DNA of 64,000 nt from Fulvivirga imtechensis AK7 (GTDB lineage: Bacteria > Bacteroidota > Bacteroidia > Cytophagales > Cyclobacteriaceae). Positions 1 to 7,955 of the stretch are shown here, in pieces. The notes beneath the pieces were generated by a model that saw nothing but the letters and a program-made list of their open reading frames with translations, searched no databases and was not told where the DNA came from. How positions within the stretch are numbered: the stretch's first letter is position 1; each line of letters starts with the position of its first letter. The stretch spans positions 1 through 64,000 of the forward strand of contig NZ_AMZN01000069.1 in the NCBI RefSeq assembly GCF_000331535.1. Direction: 5' to 3'. Both the position numbers and the translations under genes were made by a program.

Positions 1-402
1 AATAGAGTCCTGAGTACCTGGTCGTGAGTCTTGAGGCTTGAGTTACAAATACTGCTTTACTAAGCCTATAAGGACTAGTAAAGCTTTCCTTGCAAGAAGT
101 AACCAATAATGCTAAAAGGCAGTAGACAGAAGCAGTCGGCAGGTAGAGCAGCAAGCTTTGAGCTTCAAGCAAGCAACACTTAACTATTAACAAATAACGA
201 TTAACGATTAACATCAGACAGAAACAGTCGGCAGTACACAAAAGCAGTAGGCAAAATAGAGTCCTGAGTACCTGGTCGTGAGTCTTGAGGCTTGAGTTAC
301 AAATACTGCTTTACTAAGCCTATAAGGACTAGTAAAGCTTTCCTTGCAAGAAGTAACCAATAATGCTAAAAGGCAGTAGGCAGAAGCAGCAGGCAAGTAG
401 AG
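1..402. repeat. Two direct copies of a ~148-bp intergenic repeat
   Basis: Positions 1-148 recur at 255-402 with few changes, an offset of 254 bp. Each copy holds a perfect inverted repeat CTTTACTA/TAGTAAAG (55-62 with 76-83, and again at 309-337). A shorter motif, AAGCTTTGAGCTTCAAGC, occurs near 152 and again near 468, followed both times by runs of ATTAAC-type hexamers (181-212 and 489-544). No convincing gene lies in 1-543; the open frames here are short and repeat-derived. The left copy may continue outside the window. Confidence 0.85.
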
Positions 403-543
403 TCTCAAACCTCAAACATGGAACAAACATCAAACATCAAACTCAAATATTAGAACCAATCCGCAAGCTTTAAGCTTCAAGCAAGCAACAATTAACCATT
501 AACCATTGACCATTAACGATTAACGATTAACCATTAACAATAA

Positions 544-1020
544 CTAAAACCCTAACATCTTTATCGCGGTAATAGCCGCCTCATCACCTTTGTTTCCATG
601 CTTCCCACCAGCCCGATCCAGAGCTTGCTTTTGGTTGTTAGGAGTCAGTACCCCAAAAATGACCGGCTTGTTGTACTTCAGGCCTACTTCTGTTATACCA
701 TGTGCAACAGCGCTACAGATGAAATCAAAATGCTTGGTTTCACCCTGAATGACACATCCAATACAAATGACGGCATCTACATCATCTTTTTGGGCCATCC
801 ATTGTGCTGCCAGGGTGAGTTCGAAGCTTCCGGGCACATTTTTTCTAATAATATTATCGCGGCTGGCCCCGTTAGATATCAAGGTTTCATAAGCCCCCGA
901 GTAAAGCGCCTCGGTAACCTCTTCATTCCATTCTGACACAATAACAGCAAAACGTTTGTCTGATATATTGGAGATATTCTTACTGCTGTAGTCGCTTAAA
1001 TTTTTTTGTGATGATGCCAT
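544..1020 (-). CDS. ribH: 6,7-dimethyl-8-ribityllumazine synthase
   Basis: This enzyme condenses 5-amino-6-ribitylamino-uracil with 3,4-dihydroxy-2-butanone 4-phosphate, the penultimate step of riboflavin synthesis, in the cytosol. The 158-residue product has the usual length. It shows the family's substrate-binding blocks: VSEWNEEVT near residue 29, VPGSFELTLAAQWMA near 62, and CIGCVIQGETKHFDFICSAV near 86, which contains the catalytic His of the GETKHF motif. It is followed by a typical LTPNNQKQALDRAGG segment. It lies downstream of the TPR gene on the same strand, but a strong hairpin terminator separates them, so it may have its own promoter. The identification is firm. Confidence 0.96.
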   Translation of the reverse strand: MASSQKNLSDYSSKNISNISDKRFAVIVSEWNEEVTEALYSGAYETLISNGASRDNIIRKNVPGSFELTLAAQWMAQKDDVDAVICIGCVIQGETKHFDFICSAVAHGITEVGLKYNKPVIFGVLTPNNQKQALDRAGGKHGNKGDEAAITAIKMLGF

Positions 1021-1046
1021 TTAAAGATCTTTTGGGTTCAAAAATA

Positions 1047-1080
1047 AAAAAGGGATAAAGATTTAACCCTATCCCTTTTT
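1047..1080 (-). terminator. Intrinsic terminator after the TPR gene
   Basis: AAAAAGGGATA (1047-1057) and TATCCCTTTTT (1070-1080) form a perfect 11-bp stem with a 12-nt loop. Read on the minus strand it lies just after the TPR gene stop and ends in a T-rich run. It would also sit in the leader of ribH. Confidence 0.75.
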
Positions 1081-1101
1081 ATAAAATCTTGTTTTTTTGG
1101 T

Positions 1102-1809
1102 TTAAGATTCGCTGCCATTGAGCATAGCCCTGTATTTTTTTGCCTTCTGGAATTCATTAGAATCCCAATATTTGGTTATGATTCTATCATACGCCCGAAT
1201 GGCCGCCTCATTATTGTTTGCCTTTTCATAAGCCATTGCAGCTTTCAATAAATAGAGCGGAGTGAAATACTTGTTTGGCTTGTATTCGGCTGCTTTTTGG
1301 TAAAAGTTTGCAGCCTCTGTATAGTTTTCCTGCTCCATGTATGCATCACCGATCAGGCTATATGCCCTTGCCTGTACTAACAGATCATCCGAACTAAAAT
1401 CTTTGAGATATAAAATGGCTAGCTCATATTTACCTTGCTTCAGGTATGTTGCACCTGCGTAAAAGTTAGCGAGATTGGCAGCGTCAGTTATGCCATAGTC
1501 TTTAATGATACTCAAAAAGCCGAGATTATTCCCATCCCCATTAAGAGCCAGGTTCAGGCTATCTGACTCAAAATAATGCACGGCCTGAAACATCTCATTT
1601 TGAGCTTTCAGGTTTTGAGTGTTTTTATAATATCTAAATCCGAAATACCCCGCAATTAATAATGCTACTACTGCGGCTACACCAAACACCAGCCCTTTAT
1701 GCTGGCTAACAAATTCTTCCGTCTTTGTGATCTGTCCCGCTAAAGCCTCCGGATTCTCAAGTAGGTCACTGCTGTGCTGTTCAGTACCTTTTTTATTTTT
1801 TACTGCCAT
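1102..1809 (-). CDS. TPR-repeat protein with one N-terminal membrane anchor
   Basis: The 235-residue product has a charged cytosolic N-terminus (1-38), one hydrophobic segment around residues 40-62 (GLVFGVAAVVALLIAGYFGF) and an outer domain made of tetratricopeptide-like helices. The clearest repeats are at about 115-150 (NFYAGATYLKQGKYELAILYL), 150-185 (RAYSLIGDAYMEQENYTEAA) and 185-222 (PLYLLKAAMAYEKANNNEAA). The arrangement resembles the YfgM-type periplasmic TPR proteins, and homologues beside ribH are common in Bacteroidota from general knowledge. The precise function is unknown; TPR surfaces usually bind other proteins. A promoter-like site sits just upstream. Confidence 0.85.
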   Translation of the reverse strand: MAVKNKKGTEQHSSDLLENPEALAGQITKTEEFVSQHKGLVFGVAAVVALLIAGYFGFRYYKNTQNLKAQNEMFQAVHYFESDSLNLALNGDGNNLGFLSIIKDYGITDAANLANFYAGATYLKQGKYELAILYLKDFSSDDLLVQARAYSLIGDAYMEQENYTEAANFYQKAAEYKPNKYFTPLYLLKAAMAYEKANNNEAAIRAYDRIITKYWDSNEFQKAKKYRAMLNGSES

Positions 1810-1829
1810 CTGTAAAGATTTTAAGGCTG

Positions 1830-1860
1830 CAAAACTAACAATTAGTTTATAAAGTAGAAA
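1830..1860 (-). promoter_or_regulatory. Bacteroidota-type promoter for the TPR gene
   Basis: On the minus strand TTTC (1860-1857) is followed after 19 nt by TAGTTTTG (1837-1830), matching the TTTG-N19-TAnnTTTG consensus with one change. It lies 20 bp ahead of the start codon at 1809. Confidence 0.55.
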
Positions 1861-1931
1861 CAGGATTGAAGAAAAATCCTGTTTTCGGTAGCCCTTTTAT
1901 GTCAATATTCTATAATGGGTGGTTGTATTTT

Positions 1932-2093
1932 AAACGCCAGGTGACTTTAAGAAAACATCAACATCAAGCTCGCCTTTGCGTAGCCGCTTCGGTAAGTATG
2001 GACTTTGAAAGCCCCAAAAAGGCTGAATGTACCAAGGTACTTGAGCATTTTTGAGACCAACGCATTCTTAAGTTGACATTTTTTAGAGACACT
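1932..2093. repeat. Dispersed inverted-terminus repeat, family A copy 1
   Basis: This is a diverged copy of the roughly 150-bp element also found at 22969-23116, 62315-62460 and 62558-62723. Shared parts include the CTTTAAGAAAAC block near the left end, a GTAGCCGCTTC block, GGTACTTGAGCATTTTTG, and the right end AGAGACACT (2085-2093). The left end is degraded. It ends three bases from the pdhA stop codon. A short open frame across it (1866-2054) is not credible as a gene. Confidence 0.7.
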
Positions 2094-2095
2094 TA

Positions 2096-3130
2096 TTAGT
2101 CCGTTATATATGGATAGTCCTCATCGGCATATACATCTTTAAAGGCCTCCTTAGGATCAGGAAAATCTGACTCCTCAGAAAATTTCACACATTCAGCCAC
2201 CTGATCTTTTATCTTTTTTTCTATGGTCTCAAGATCTTTTTCCGAAGCAAACTTCTTATCCAGGATTGTTTTCCTTACCTGCTCAATAGGATCTTTCAGC
2301 TTATATTCTTCCACTTCGTCTTTAGTACGATATTTTGCAGGGTCAGACATAGAATGGCCTTTGTACCTGTAGGTTCTGAATTCCAGTAGCGTGGGGCCAT
2401 CTCCTTTTCGTGCGCGTGCAGCAGCTTTCTCCACCGATTCATGCACTGCTTCTACCGACATGGCATCAACAGGCTCAGATGGCATATCGTATGCCTCTCC
2501 CAGAGTGTAGAGGTCGGTAACGTTCGAAGTCCTTTTAACGGAAGTTCCCATAGCATACCCATTGTTCTCAATCACAAATATTACCGGCAATTTCCAGGTC
2601 ATGGCCAGGTTCAGCGCTTCATGAAAGGCGCCCTGCCTTACCGCACCGTCTCCCATATAGCAAATACAAAGGTTGTCAGTTTTATTATACTTTTCTGCAA
2701 AGGCAATGCCTGCACCAAGAGGTACCTGACCGCCAACAATACCATGGCCTCCAAAGAAATGATTTTCTTTGTCAAACATGTGCATAGAGCCACCCTTTCC
2801 CTTGGATATGCCCGTTTCCTTGGCAAATAGCTCGGCCATGATCTGCTTCGGATCGGAACCGAGAGCAATTGGGTGAGCATGATCACGATAAGCAGTGATA
2901 TATTTATCCCCTCTTTTCAGCGCTGAAACAGCACCTGCTACACAAGCCTCTTGTCCTATATATAAATGACAAAAACCACGGATCTTTTGCTGACCATATA
3001 GCTGTCCTGCTTTTTCTTCAAACCTCCGCATGAGTAGCATACTTTCAAACCACTCTAGATATGTTTCTTTGGAAAATTTGGATTTGGCAGAAGATTTAGA
3101 TTTGCTCTTTTCTTTTGTTGTACTTGCCAT
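2096..3130 (-). CDS. pdhA: Pyruvate dehydrogenase E1 component, alpha subunit
   Basis: This is the thiamine-diphosphate subunit that decarboxylates pyruvate in the pyruvate dehydrogenase complex, feeding acetyl-CoA to the TCA cycle. The 344-residue product has the family's usual length after a basic Lys/Ser-rich N-terminal stretch (1-20). The thiamine-diphosphate motif is present: GDGAVRQGAFHEALNLA, followed about 25 residues later by ENNGYAMG (roughly residues 161-195). GHGIVGGQVPLGAGIAFA precedes it. The phosphorylation-loop-like YRYKGHSMSDPAKYRTK segment lies near 255. No beta-subunit gene is next to it. The gene is divergent from recF, with 50 bp between start codons. Confidence 0.95.
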   Translation of the reverse strand: MASTTKEKSKSKSSAKSKFSKETYLEWFESMLLMRRFEEKAGQLYGQQKIRGFCHLYIGQEACVAGAVSALKRGDKYITAYRDHAHPIALGSDPKQIMAELFAKETGISKGKGGSMHMFDKENHFFGGHGIVGGQVPLGAGIAFAEKYNKTDNLCICYMGDGAVRQGAFHEALNLAMTWKLPVIFVIENNGYAMGTSVKRTSNVTDLYTLGEAYDMPSEPVDAMSVEAVHESVEKAAARARKGDGPTLLEFRTYRYKGHSMSDPAKYRTKDEVEEYKLKDPIEQVRKTILDKKFASEKDLETIEKKIKDQVAECVKFSEESDFPDPKEAFKDVYADEDYPYITD

Positions 3131-3143
3131 AATGTTAATTTTG
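3114..3143 (+). promoter_or_regulatory. Promoter-like site for recF
   Basis: TTTG (3114-3117), an 18-nt spacer and TAATTTTG (3136-3143) match the Bacteroidota -33/-7 consensus. The site overlaps the pdhA start region and would give a short leader before the recF ATG at 3181. A minus-strand near match, TATTTTCG (3166-3159), could serve pdhA from the same gap. Confidence 0.5.
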
Positions 3144-3180
3144 AATGCGATTGGACTGCGAAAATAAGTAAAAAAAGTTA

Positions 3181-4272
3181 ATGCACATTGAAAAATTAAG
3201 TTTGTTTAATTTCAAGAATTACGAGGACGTGACCCTGAATTTCTCAGAGAAGGTCAATTGTCTGGTAGGTGTGAATGGCAGTGGCAAGACGAACATACTT
3301 GATGCGATATACTATTTATCATTAACAAAAAGCGCCTTCAACAATATCGACAGCCAAAATATTCGCTTTGGAGAAAGCATTTTTAGTATTAAGGGCAATT
3401 TTAAGCTGGAGAATAAGACCTACGAAATAGTGTGTGCTTTCCAGGAGGGCTCAAAAAAAACTTTCAAAGCAAATAAAAAGGATTATGAAAAACTAAGCGA
3501 GCATGTTGGACGCTTTCCCGTGGTTCTAATCGCTCCCAATGACGTAGATGTAATCAGGGAAGGAAGTGAGGCAAGAAGAAAGTTTTTTGATACTATCCTG
3601 TGTCAGTTGGACAGCAGCTATTTGGAGACATTATCGAAATACAATCAATACCTGCGCCAGAGGAACAGTGCTTTGAAAAAATTTGCCTTTATAGGGAGGG
3701 TAGACTATGACTTAATTAATACATATGATGACCAACTGCTGAAACTGGGGAAGGATATATTTTTAAAAAGAGCAGCTTTTATTAGAGGTTTTCTGATGTT
3801 GTTTCAGCAACACTATATCCAGATCTCACAAGGGAAGGAAGAAGTGAATATTATCTATCGCTCAGAGTGGCTGCAGGATGACTTTGTAGCCCAGTTTAAA
3901 GCCAGTATTAAAAAAGACCTGGCGCTGGAAAGAACATCCATGGGCATTCATCGCGATGATTACAGACTTATTATTTCCGGTAAGCCGATAAAAAAGTTTG
4001 CCTCACAGGGGCAACAAAAGACATACCTGGTCGCACTCAAAATGGCGCATTTTGATACTATTGCAGGCTTGAAGGATTTTAAACCTATACTGTTGCTGGA
4101 TGATATTTTTGATAAGTTGGATGATGAGCGTATCCGTAAGCTGATGGAGATGATTACAGGCCATCAGTTTGGCCAGGTTTTTATTACCGATGCCCGTAGG
4201 GACAGAACAGAACAACTCCTGGCAACCTTTAACTTACCAGCTCAGATCATAACGCTGCCCCTGGCAAAATAA
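3181..4272 (+). CDS. recF: DNA replication and repair protein RecF
   Basis: RecF is an SMC-like ATPase that helps load RecA at single-strand gaps with RecO and RecR. The 363-residue product is of normal size. It begins with MHIEKLSLFNFKNYEDVTLNF, then the Walker A motif GVNGSGKTNILDAIYYLS at about residues 34-51. The family signature near 110-125 (VVLIAPNDVDVIREGSEARRKFFD) is followed by the ABC-type region ASQGQQKTYLVALKMA near 275 and Walker B ILLLDDIFDKLD near 305. The start is the first ATG and fits the family. It runs into a DUF721 gene 20-95 bp downstream, a common Bacteroidota pairing. Confidence 0.96.
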   Translation: MHIEKLSLFNFKNYEDVTLNFSEKVNCLVGVNGSGKTNILDAIYYLSLTKSAFNNIDSQNIRFGESIFSIKGNFKLENKTYEIVCAFQEGSKKTFKANKKDYEKLSEHVGRFPVVLIAPNDVDVIREGSEARRKFFDTILCQLDSSYLETLSKYNQYLRQRNSALKKFAFIGRVDYDLINTYDDQLLKLGKDIFLKRAAFIRGFLMLFQQHYIQISQGKEEVNIIYRSEWLQDDFVAQFKASIKKDLALERTSMGIHRDDYRLIISGKPIKKFASQGQQKTYLVALKMAHFDTIAGLKDFKPILLLDDIFDKLDDERIRKLMEMITGHQFGQVFITDARRDRTEQLLATFNLPAQIITLPLAK

Positions 4273-4367
4273 GGCAGGTTGGCCCACTATTAATGAGAAA
4301 GACGACATTCAGTGAAAGCAGGAAAGGAAAAGCGAGTATATTTGTAGTGGACCAGACAGTATATTGT

Positions 4368-4679
4368 ATGAGGAAAAAGTATGAGGAAAATGCCAGAAGC
4401 GGAGAACGCTCCTTGAAGTCTGCCATAACAGAGATGTTAAATACCTATAATCTCAAAAGGAAATATGATGCTGCAAATGTTATTGCTTCCTGGGAAAAAT
4501 TGATGGGTAAAACAATAGCCAACAGAACAGGAAAGATCTTTGTTAAGAAGCAGGTACTGTTCGTTGAGATCCAATCTGCACCACTTAAACACGAGCTCAA
4601 TATGTCCAAGAGTAAAATTCTGGATATTTTCAAAAGGGAGTTTGGAGAAGGCGTTGTTGATGAGGTCATATTCATGTAA
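4368..4679 (+). CDS. DUF721 family protein (DciA-like)
   Basis: The product is a small basic protein of the DUF721 family, which includes DciA, a loader of the replicative helicase in many bacteria; that role is an inference here. It shows the family core WEKLMGKTIANRTGKIFVKKQVLFVEIQSAPLKHELNMSK over the middle of the protein. An in-frame ATG at 4293 would add 25 residues with no family match. TATATTTG, a -7 promoter-like octamer, lies within that stretch (4337-4344), so I chose the ATG at 4368, which gives 103 residues, the usual length. It follows recF on the same strand. Confidence 0.82.
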   Translation: MRKKYEENARSGERSLKSAITEMLNTYNLKRKYDAANVIASWEKLMGKTIANRTGKIFVKKQVLFVEIQSAPLKHELNMSKSKILDIFKREFGEGVVDEVIFM

Positions 4680-4730
4680 AACCGCTAAAAAGGGGCATTT
4701 TGAAAAAAAATAATCTTTTTTTTTCAAAAG

Positions 4731-4761
4731 TTTGATTAAAAGAAAAAACCGTATAATTTTG
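4731..4761 (+). promoter_or_regulatory. Strong Bacteroidota promoter for the tRNA-tuf unit
   Basis: TTTG (4731-4734), exactly 19 nt, then TAATTTTG (4754-4761) is a full match to TTTG-N19-TAnnTTTG. It is about 70 bp ahead of tRNA-Tyr and probably drives the tRNA cluster and perhaps tuf. Confidence 0.75.
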
Positions 4762-4833
4762 CACTTCCTTTGGAAAAAACGAGGACTGAAATCCTCAAAA
4801 TCAAAGGAAAGTTCATTAATAAAATGAAGCTTT

Positions 4834-4916
4834 GGGGGGATACCAAAGCGGCCAACTGGGACGGACTGTAAATCCGTTGTCTTATGACTTCGCAGGTTCG
4901 AATCCTGCTCCCCCCA
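4834..4916 (+). tRNA. tRNA-Tyr (GTA)
   Basis: This is a class II tRNA of 83 nt. The acceptor strands GGGGGGA (4834-4840) and TCCCCCC (4909-4915) pair fully, the discriminator is A, and the T-arm contains GGTTCGAATCC. The anticodon GTA is at 4868-4870. The long variable arm expected of tRNA-Tyr is present. CCA is not encoded. Confidence 0.95.
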
Positions 4917-4987
4917 CATTTTATTTTTCCGGGAGTGTTTATGATAGCTTACAAAGTTGTAAATTTGTCTCCCGGAAAAAACATTAA

Positions 4988-5060
4988 GCGGGAGTAGCTC
5001 AGTTGGTAGAGCGACAGCCTTCCAAGCTGTAGGTCGCGGGTTCGAGCCTCGTCTCCCGCT
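4988..5060 (+). tRNA. tRNA-Gly (TCC)
   Basis: The acceptor strands GCGGGAG (4988-4994) and CTCCCGC (5053-5059) pair fully, with a GTAGCTCAGTTGGTAGAGC D-arm and a GGGTTCGAGCC T-arm. The anticodon TCC is at 5021-5023. It is 73 nt with no encoded CCA. Confidence 0.95.
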
Positions 5061-5181
5061 CAACTTTTGAGTTTAAGGTTGATAAGTCTGCTACAGGCAG
5101 GATCGTTTTATGGAAGTTTATGCTTCTAAAAAGTGGTTTTAAAAGTTTCGACTTTAAGTTATGAGCTTTGAACTTTTCAGT

Positions 5182-5264
5182 CCGGGATAGCTCAGGGGTA
5201 GAGTGTTCCGTCTTGTGAAATATCAGGATAGGAAGTCGGGGTCCCGACTGAAAGCACTCCTGGC
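5182..5264 (+). pseudogene. Degenerate tRNA-like unit, Thr-like
   Basis: The 5' part carries GATAGCTCAGGGGTAGAG, identical to the D-arm region of the functional tRNA-Thr 95 bp downstream. CCGGGA (5182-5187) can pair with TCCTGG (5258-5263). The anticodon region is too long, with TTCC and GGAA enclosing about 20 nt. The T-arm is replaced by a perfect short palindrome, AGTCGGG-GT-CCCGACT (5234-5249). It cannot fold into a normal cloverleaf, so I read it as a broken copy or a tRNA-mimic rather than an active tRNA. Confidence 0.45.
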
Positions 5265-5276
5265 TCAGCGGAATTA

Positions 5277-5348
5277 GCCGAGATAGCTCAGGGGTAGAGC
5301 GCTTCCTTGGTAAGGAAGAGGTCGGGGGTTCAAATCCCCTTCTTGGCT
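5277..5348 (+). tRNA. tRNA-Thr (GGT)
   Basis: The acceptor strands GCCGAGA (5277-5283) and TCTTGGC (5341-5347) pair with one G-U. The anticodon GGT is at 5309-5311 in a 7-nt loop closed by CTTCC/GGAAG, and the T-arm is GGGGGTTCAAATCCCC. The discriminator T is followed by an encoded CCA (5349-5351), unlike its neighbours. Confidence 0.95.
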
Positions 5349-5522
5349 CCAGGTATGGAATTGATGTATTTCGTGCCCATGAGAATGAGCTATAAGGAGC
5401 TCAGCAATGAAGAAGGATCATTGCCGTAAAGCTTGCGGTGTAATGAGCCTTATACTCATTTAAAGGGTAAACAATTAACAAAATAACGAATATAATTTTA
5501 ACTAAACTAGGGATTTTCAAAT

Positions 5523-6710
5523 ATGGCTAAAGAAACTTTTGACCGTTCAAAACCCCACGTGAATATTGGAACAATCGGTCACGTAGACCACGGTAAAACA
5601 ACTTTGACTGCTGCGATATCAAAAGTATTGTCAGATAAAGGTCTTGCTGAAAACAGAGACTTTTCATCTATCGATAACGCTCCGGAAGAAAAAGAAAGAG
5701 GTATTACTATTAATACGTCACACATTGAGTACGCAACTGAGAATAGACACTATGCTCACGTTGACTGTCCAGGTCACGCGGATTACGTAAAAAACATGGT
5801 AACTGGTGCTGCTCAGATGGATGGAGCTATTATTGTTGTTGCTGCTACTGACGGACCAATGCCTCAAACAAGAGAGCACATCCTTCTTTCACGTCAGGTA
5901 GGTGTGCCTGCGCTGGTTGTGTTTATGAACAAAGTAGACTTAGTAGACGATCCTGAATTGTTAGAGCTTGTTGAAATGGAAATCAGAGAGCTTCTTTCTG
6001 ATTATGATTTCCCTGGTGATGATATTCCTGTTATCCAAGGTTCTGCTTTGGGTGCCTTGAATGGTGAGCCTCAGTGGGTTGAAAAAGTTGAAGAATTGAT
6101 GAAAGCTGTTGATGAGTATATTCCTCTTCCTGAGCGTTTGATCGATAAAGACTTCTTGATGCCTGTTGAAGACGTATTCTCTATCACTGGTAGAGGTACT
6201 GTAGCTACCGGTAGAATCGAAAGAGGTATCATCAACTCTGGTGATCCTGTAGATATTCTTGGTATGGGTGCAGAAGGTTTGAAATCTACTGTTACTGGTG
6301 TGGAAATGTTCAGAAAAATATTGGACAGAGGTGAAGCTGGTGATAACGTAGGTCTTCTTTTAAGAGGTATCGAAAAAGATCAGATTAAAAGAGGTATGGT
6401 TATCTGTAAGCCAGGTTCTGTAACGCCTCACAAAAAATTCAAAGCTGAGGTTTACGTTCTGTCTAAAGAAGAAGGTGGTCGTCATACTCCTTTCTTCAAC
6501 AAATACAGACCTCAGTTCTACCTGAGAACAACTGATGTTACTGGTGAGATCTACCTTCCTGAAGGAGTGGAGATGGTTATGCCGGGTGACAACGTTTCTA
6601 TCACTGTTGAGTTGATCAACGCGGTAGCAATGGAAAAAGGACTTCGTTTCGCTATCCGTGAGGGTGGTAGAACAGTAGGTTCTGGTCAGGTAACTGAAAT
6701 TTTAGATTAA
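5523..6710 (+). CDS. tuf: Elongation factor Tu
   Basis: EF-Tu is the GTPase that delivers aminoacyl-tRNA to the ribosome. The 395-residue product is full length. It has the P-loop [14 protein letters not shown] near residue 19, switch [10 protein letters not shown] near 60, [12 protein letters not shown] near 81, NKVD near 136 and SALGAL near 174, followed by the two beta-barrel domains. It lies between the tRNA-Tyr/Gly/Thr group and tRNA-Trp, a classic arrangement. The 174 bp between tRNA-Thr and the ATG hold no clear promoter consensus, so read-through from the tRNA promoter is likely. A strong terminator follows. Confidence 0.98.
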   Translation: MAKETFDRSKPHVNIGTIGHVDHGKTTLTAAISKVLSDKGLAENRDFSSIDNAPEEKERGITINTSHIEYATENRHYAHVDCPGHADYVKNMVTGAAQMDGAIIVVAATDGPMPQTREHILLSRQVGVPALVVFMNKVDLVDDPELLELVEMEIRELLSDYDFPGDDIPVIQGSALGALNGEPQWVEKVEELMKAVDEYIPLPERLIDKDFLMPVEDVFSITGRGTVATGRIERGIINSGDPVDILGMGAEGLKSTVTGVEMFRKILDRGEAGDNVGLLLRGIEKDQIKRGMVICKPGSVTPHKKFKAEVYVLSKEEGGRHTPFFNKYRPQFYLRTTDVTGEIYLPEGVEMVMPGDNVSITVELINAVAMEKGLRFAIREGGRTVGSGQVTEILD

Positions 6711-6730
6711 GAATAGAATATTCTAGTAGA

Positions 6731-6765
6731 GCGTTCCGGAAAATATTCGGAACGCTTTTATTTTC
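6731..6765 (+). terminator. Intrinsic terminator after tuf
   Basis: GCGTTCCG (6731-6738) and CGGAACGC (6748-6755) form a perfect 8-bp stem with a 9-nt loop, followed by TTTTATTTT. Confidence 0.88.
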
Positions 6766-6786
6766 TAAATATTTGTCGTATCTTTG
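6756..6786 (+). promoter_or_regulatory. Promoter for tRNA-Trp and the secE-nusG-rpl block
   Basis: TTTT (6756-6759), 19 nt and TATCTTTG (6779-6786) match the Bacteroidota promoter form with one -33 change. The site begins in the T-run of the tuf terminator and is about 100 bp ahead of tRNA-Trp. Confidence 0.6.
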
Positions 6787-6882
6787 CAGACCATTTTGAG
6801 TTGTGGTATATGAGTTGGCCTGAATTTGGTCAATAAAATTGGGAGGAAAGAGGTTGCAAATGGCTCGTAGGATACATGACAA

Positions 6883-6955
6883 ACGGGTGTAGCTCAATTG
6901 GTAGAGTAGCGGTCTCCAAAACCGTTGGCTGGGAGTTCGAGTCTCTCCACCCGTG
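6883..6955 (+). tRNA. tRNA-Trp (CCA)
   Basis: The acceptor strands ACGGGTG (6883-6889) and CACCCGT (6948-6954) pair fully and the discriminator is G. The anticodon CCA is at 6916-6918 with loop CTCCAAA. The D-arm GTAGCTCAATTGGTAGAG and T-arm GGGAGTTCGAGTCTC are normal. It lies between tuf and secE as in many bacteria. Confidence 0.95.
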
Positions 6956-7044
6956 CAAATACAGAAGCCTTGAAAAGACGAGGTGTATAGTTTGAATTGA
7001 TTGATATGAGCGCAGGTGCTGGGAGCCTGTCCCGGTGGCCATCG

Positions 7045-7096
7045 GGATTCGAGTATTTCCACCCGTGCAAATATAGAAACCTTGTAAAGTCAAGGT
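7045..7096 (+). repeat. Duplicated 3' part of tRNA-Trp with its flank
   Basis: Positions 7045-7096 repeat 6933-6984 (the T-arm, acceptor 3' strand and about 30 bp of downstream DNA) at roughly four of five positions. TTCGAG, TCCACCCGTGCAAATA and AGAA-CCTTG are shared. Just before it lies a near-palindrome, TCCCGGTGGCCATCGGGA (7030-7047). The 5' half of a tRNA is missing, so this is a fragment, not a gene. Confidence 0.75.
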
Positions 7097-7182
7097 AAAA
7101 AAGTTAAAAAATTGTTTTAAGTGAAGGGAGGTTTGGTGATATCCATTCCTTTGCCTGAGCTGAATTTTAATAAAAAAGTCTG

Positions 7183-7374
7183 ATGCATAAGTTAAAGACA
7201 TTTATCCTGGAGTCATACGATGAGATGAAGAATAAGGTCTCATGGCCCAAATATAGCGAATTGCAAAGCAGCTCCATATTGGTACTTGTTGCTTCTTTGA
7301 TCTTCGCTTTGGTGATAGGTTTGATGGATTATGTATTTCAAACCGGCATGGACTGGTTCTATAAGGAATTTTAA
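7183..7374 (+). CDS. secE: Preprotein translocase subunit SecE
   Basis: SecE is the small essential membrane subunit that clamps SecY in the protein-export channel. The 63-residue product has the short single-span form: an amphipathic N-terminal helix with the conserved EMKNKVSWPKYSELQSSS motif (about residues 14-31), then one transmembrane segment (SILVLVASLIFALVIGLMDYVF). It sits directly before nusG, which supports the call. Confidence 0.94.
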   Translation: MHKLKTFILESYDEMKNKVSWPKYSELQSSSILVLVASLIFALVIGLMDYVFQTGMDWFYKEF

Positions 7375-7393
7375 TATTTAGACTTGACTAGCG

Positions 7394-7951
7394 ATGAGTG
7401 AATTAAAATGGTATGTGGTTAGGGTCGTAAGTGGTCAGGAAAAGAAAGTAAAAACTTACCTGGAAACTGAAGTGGAGAGAGAGAAACTTCAGGATTTTAT
7501 TCCCCAGGTGTTGATCCCTTCTGAAAAGGTGTATGAGATGCGGGGAGGGAAGAAGAGAGTCAGAGAGAGAAACTTTTTTCCGGGATATGTGCTTGTTTCT
7601 GCTGATCTCAGCAACGGAGAGGCAAACCACTTGGTAACAAGTATTCCGGGCGTAATAGGCTTCTTGGGTAACAATGGTACGGGGTCTTCAAAAGAACCTG
7701 TCCCCTTGCGTCAGTCGGAAGTAAACAGAATACTGGGTAAGGTAGATGAGATTGACGAATTTGAAGAAAAACTGGAAACACCATATATAGTAGGAGAGTC
7801 GGTGAAGGTGATGGATGGACCTTTTAGCGGTTTTACCGGAACTGTAGAGGAAGTTTTCGAAGAGCGTAAAAAGCTCAACGTAATGGTAAAAATATTCGGC
7901 AGGAATACTCCTGTAGAATTAAACTATATGCAAGTAGAAAAATTAGATTAA
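7394..7951 (+). CDS. nusG: Transcription termination/antitermination protein NusG
   Basis: NusG binds RNA polymerase, promotes processivity and Rho-dependent termination, and couples transcription to the ribosome. The 185-residue product has the NGN domain at the start ([19 protein letters not shown], then [12 protein letters not shown] near 58). The C-terminal KOW motif ([22 protein letters not shown]) lies at about residues 134-156. The ATG lies 19 bp after secE and the gene runs 4 bp from rplK, so it belongs to the same operon. Confidence 0.97.
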   Translation: MSELKWYVVRVVSGQEKKVKTYLETEVEREKLQDFIPQVLIPSEKVYEMRGGKKRVRERNFFPGYVLVSADLSNGEANHLVTSIPGVIGFLGNNGTGSSKEPVPLRQSEVNRILGKVDEIDEFEEKLETPYIVGESVKVMDGPFSGFTGTVEEVFEERKKLNVMVKIFGRNTPVELNYMQVEKLD

Positions 7952-7955
7952 GATA

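Noticed and set aside
1-402. CRISPR array
   Set aside because: The repeated unit is about 148 bp and occurs twice, not short repeats with unique spacers; no cas gene is present.
214-408. Minus-strand 64-codon open frame
   Set aside because: It lies entirely in the direct repeat and has no recognisable domain; composition follows the repeat.
1866-2054. Plus-strand 62-codon open frame
   Set aside because: It covers a family A repeat copy and shows no protein-like conservation.
4437-5063. Minus-strand 208-codon open frame across tRNA-Tyr and tRNA-Gly
   Set aside because: It reads through the complements of two tRNA genes and a real plus-strand gene, producing the well-known false tRNA-antisense peptide patterns.
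6652-7201. Minus-strand open frames over tRNA-Trp
   Set aside because: They are antisense to a tRNA and the duplicated fragment; no family match.
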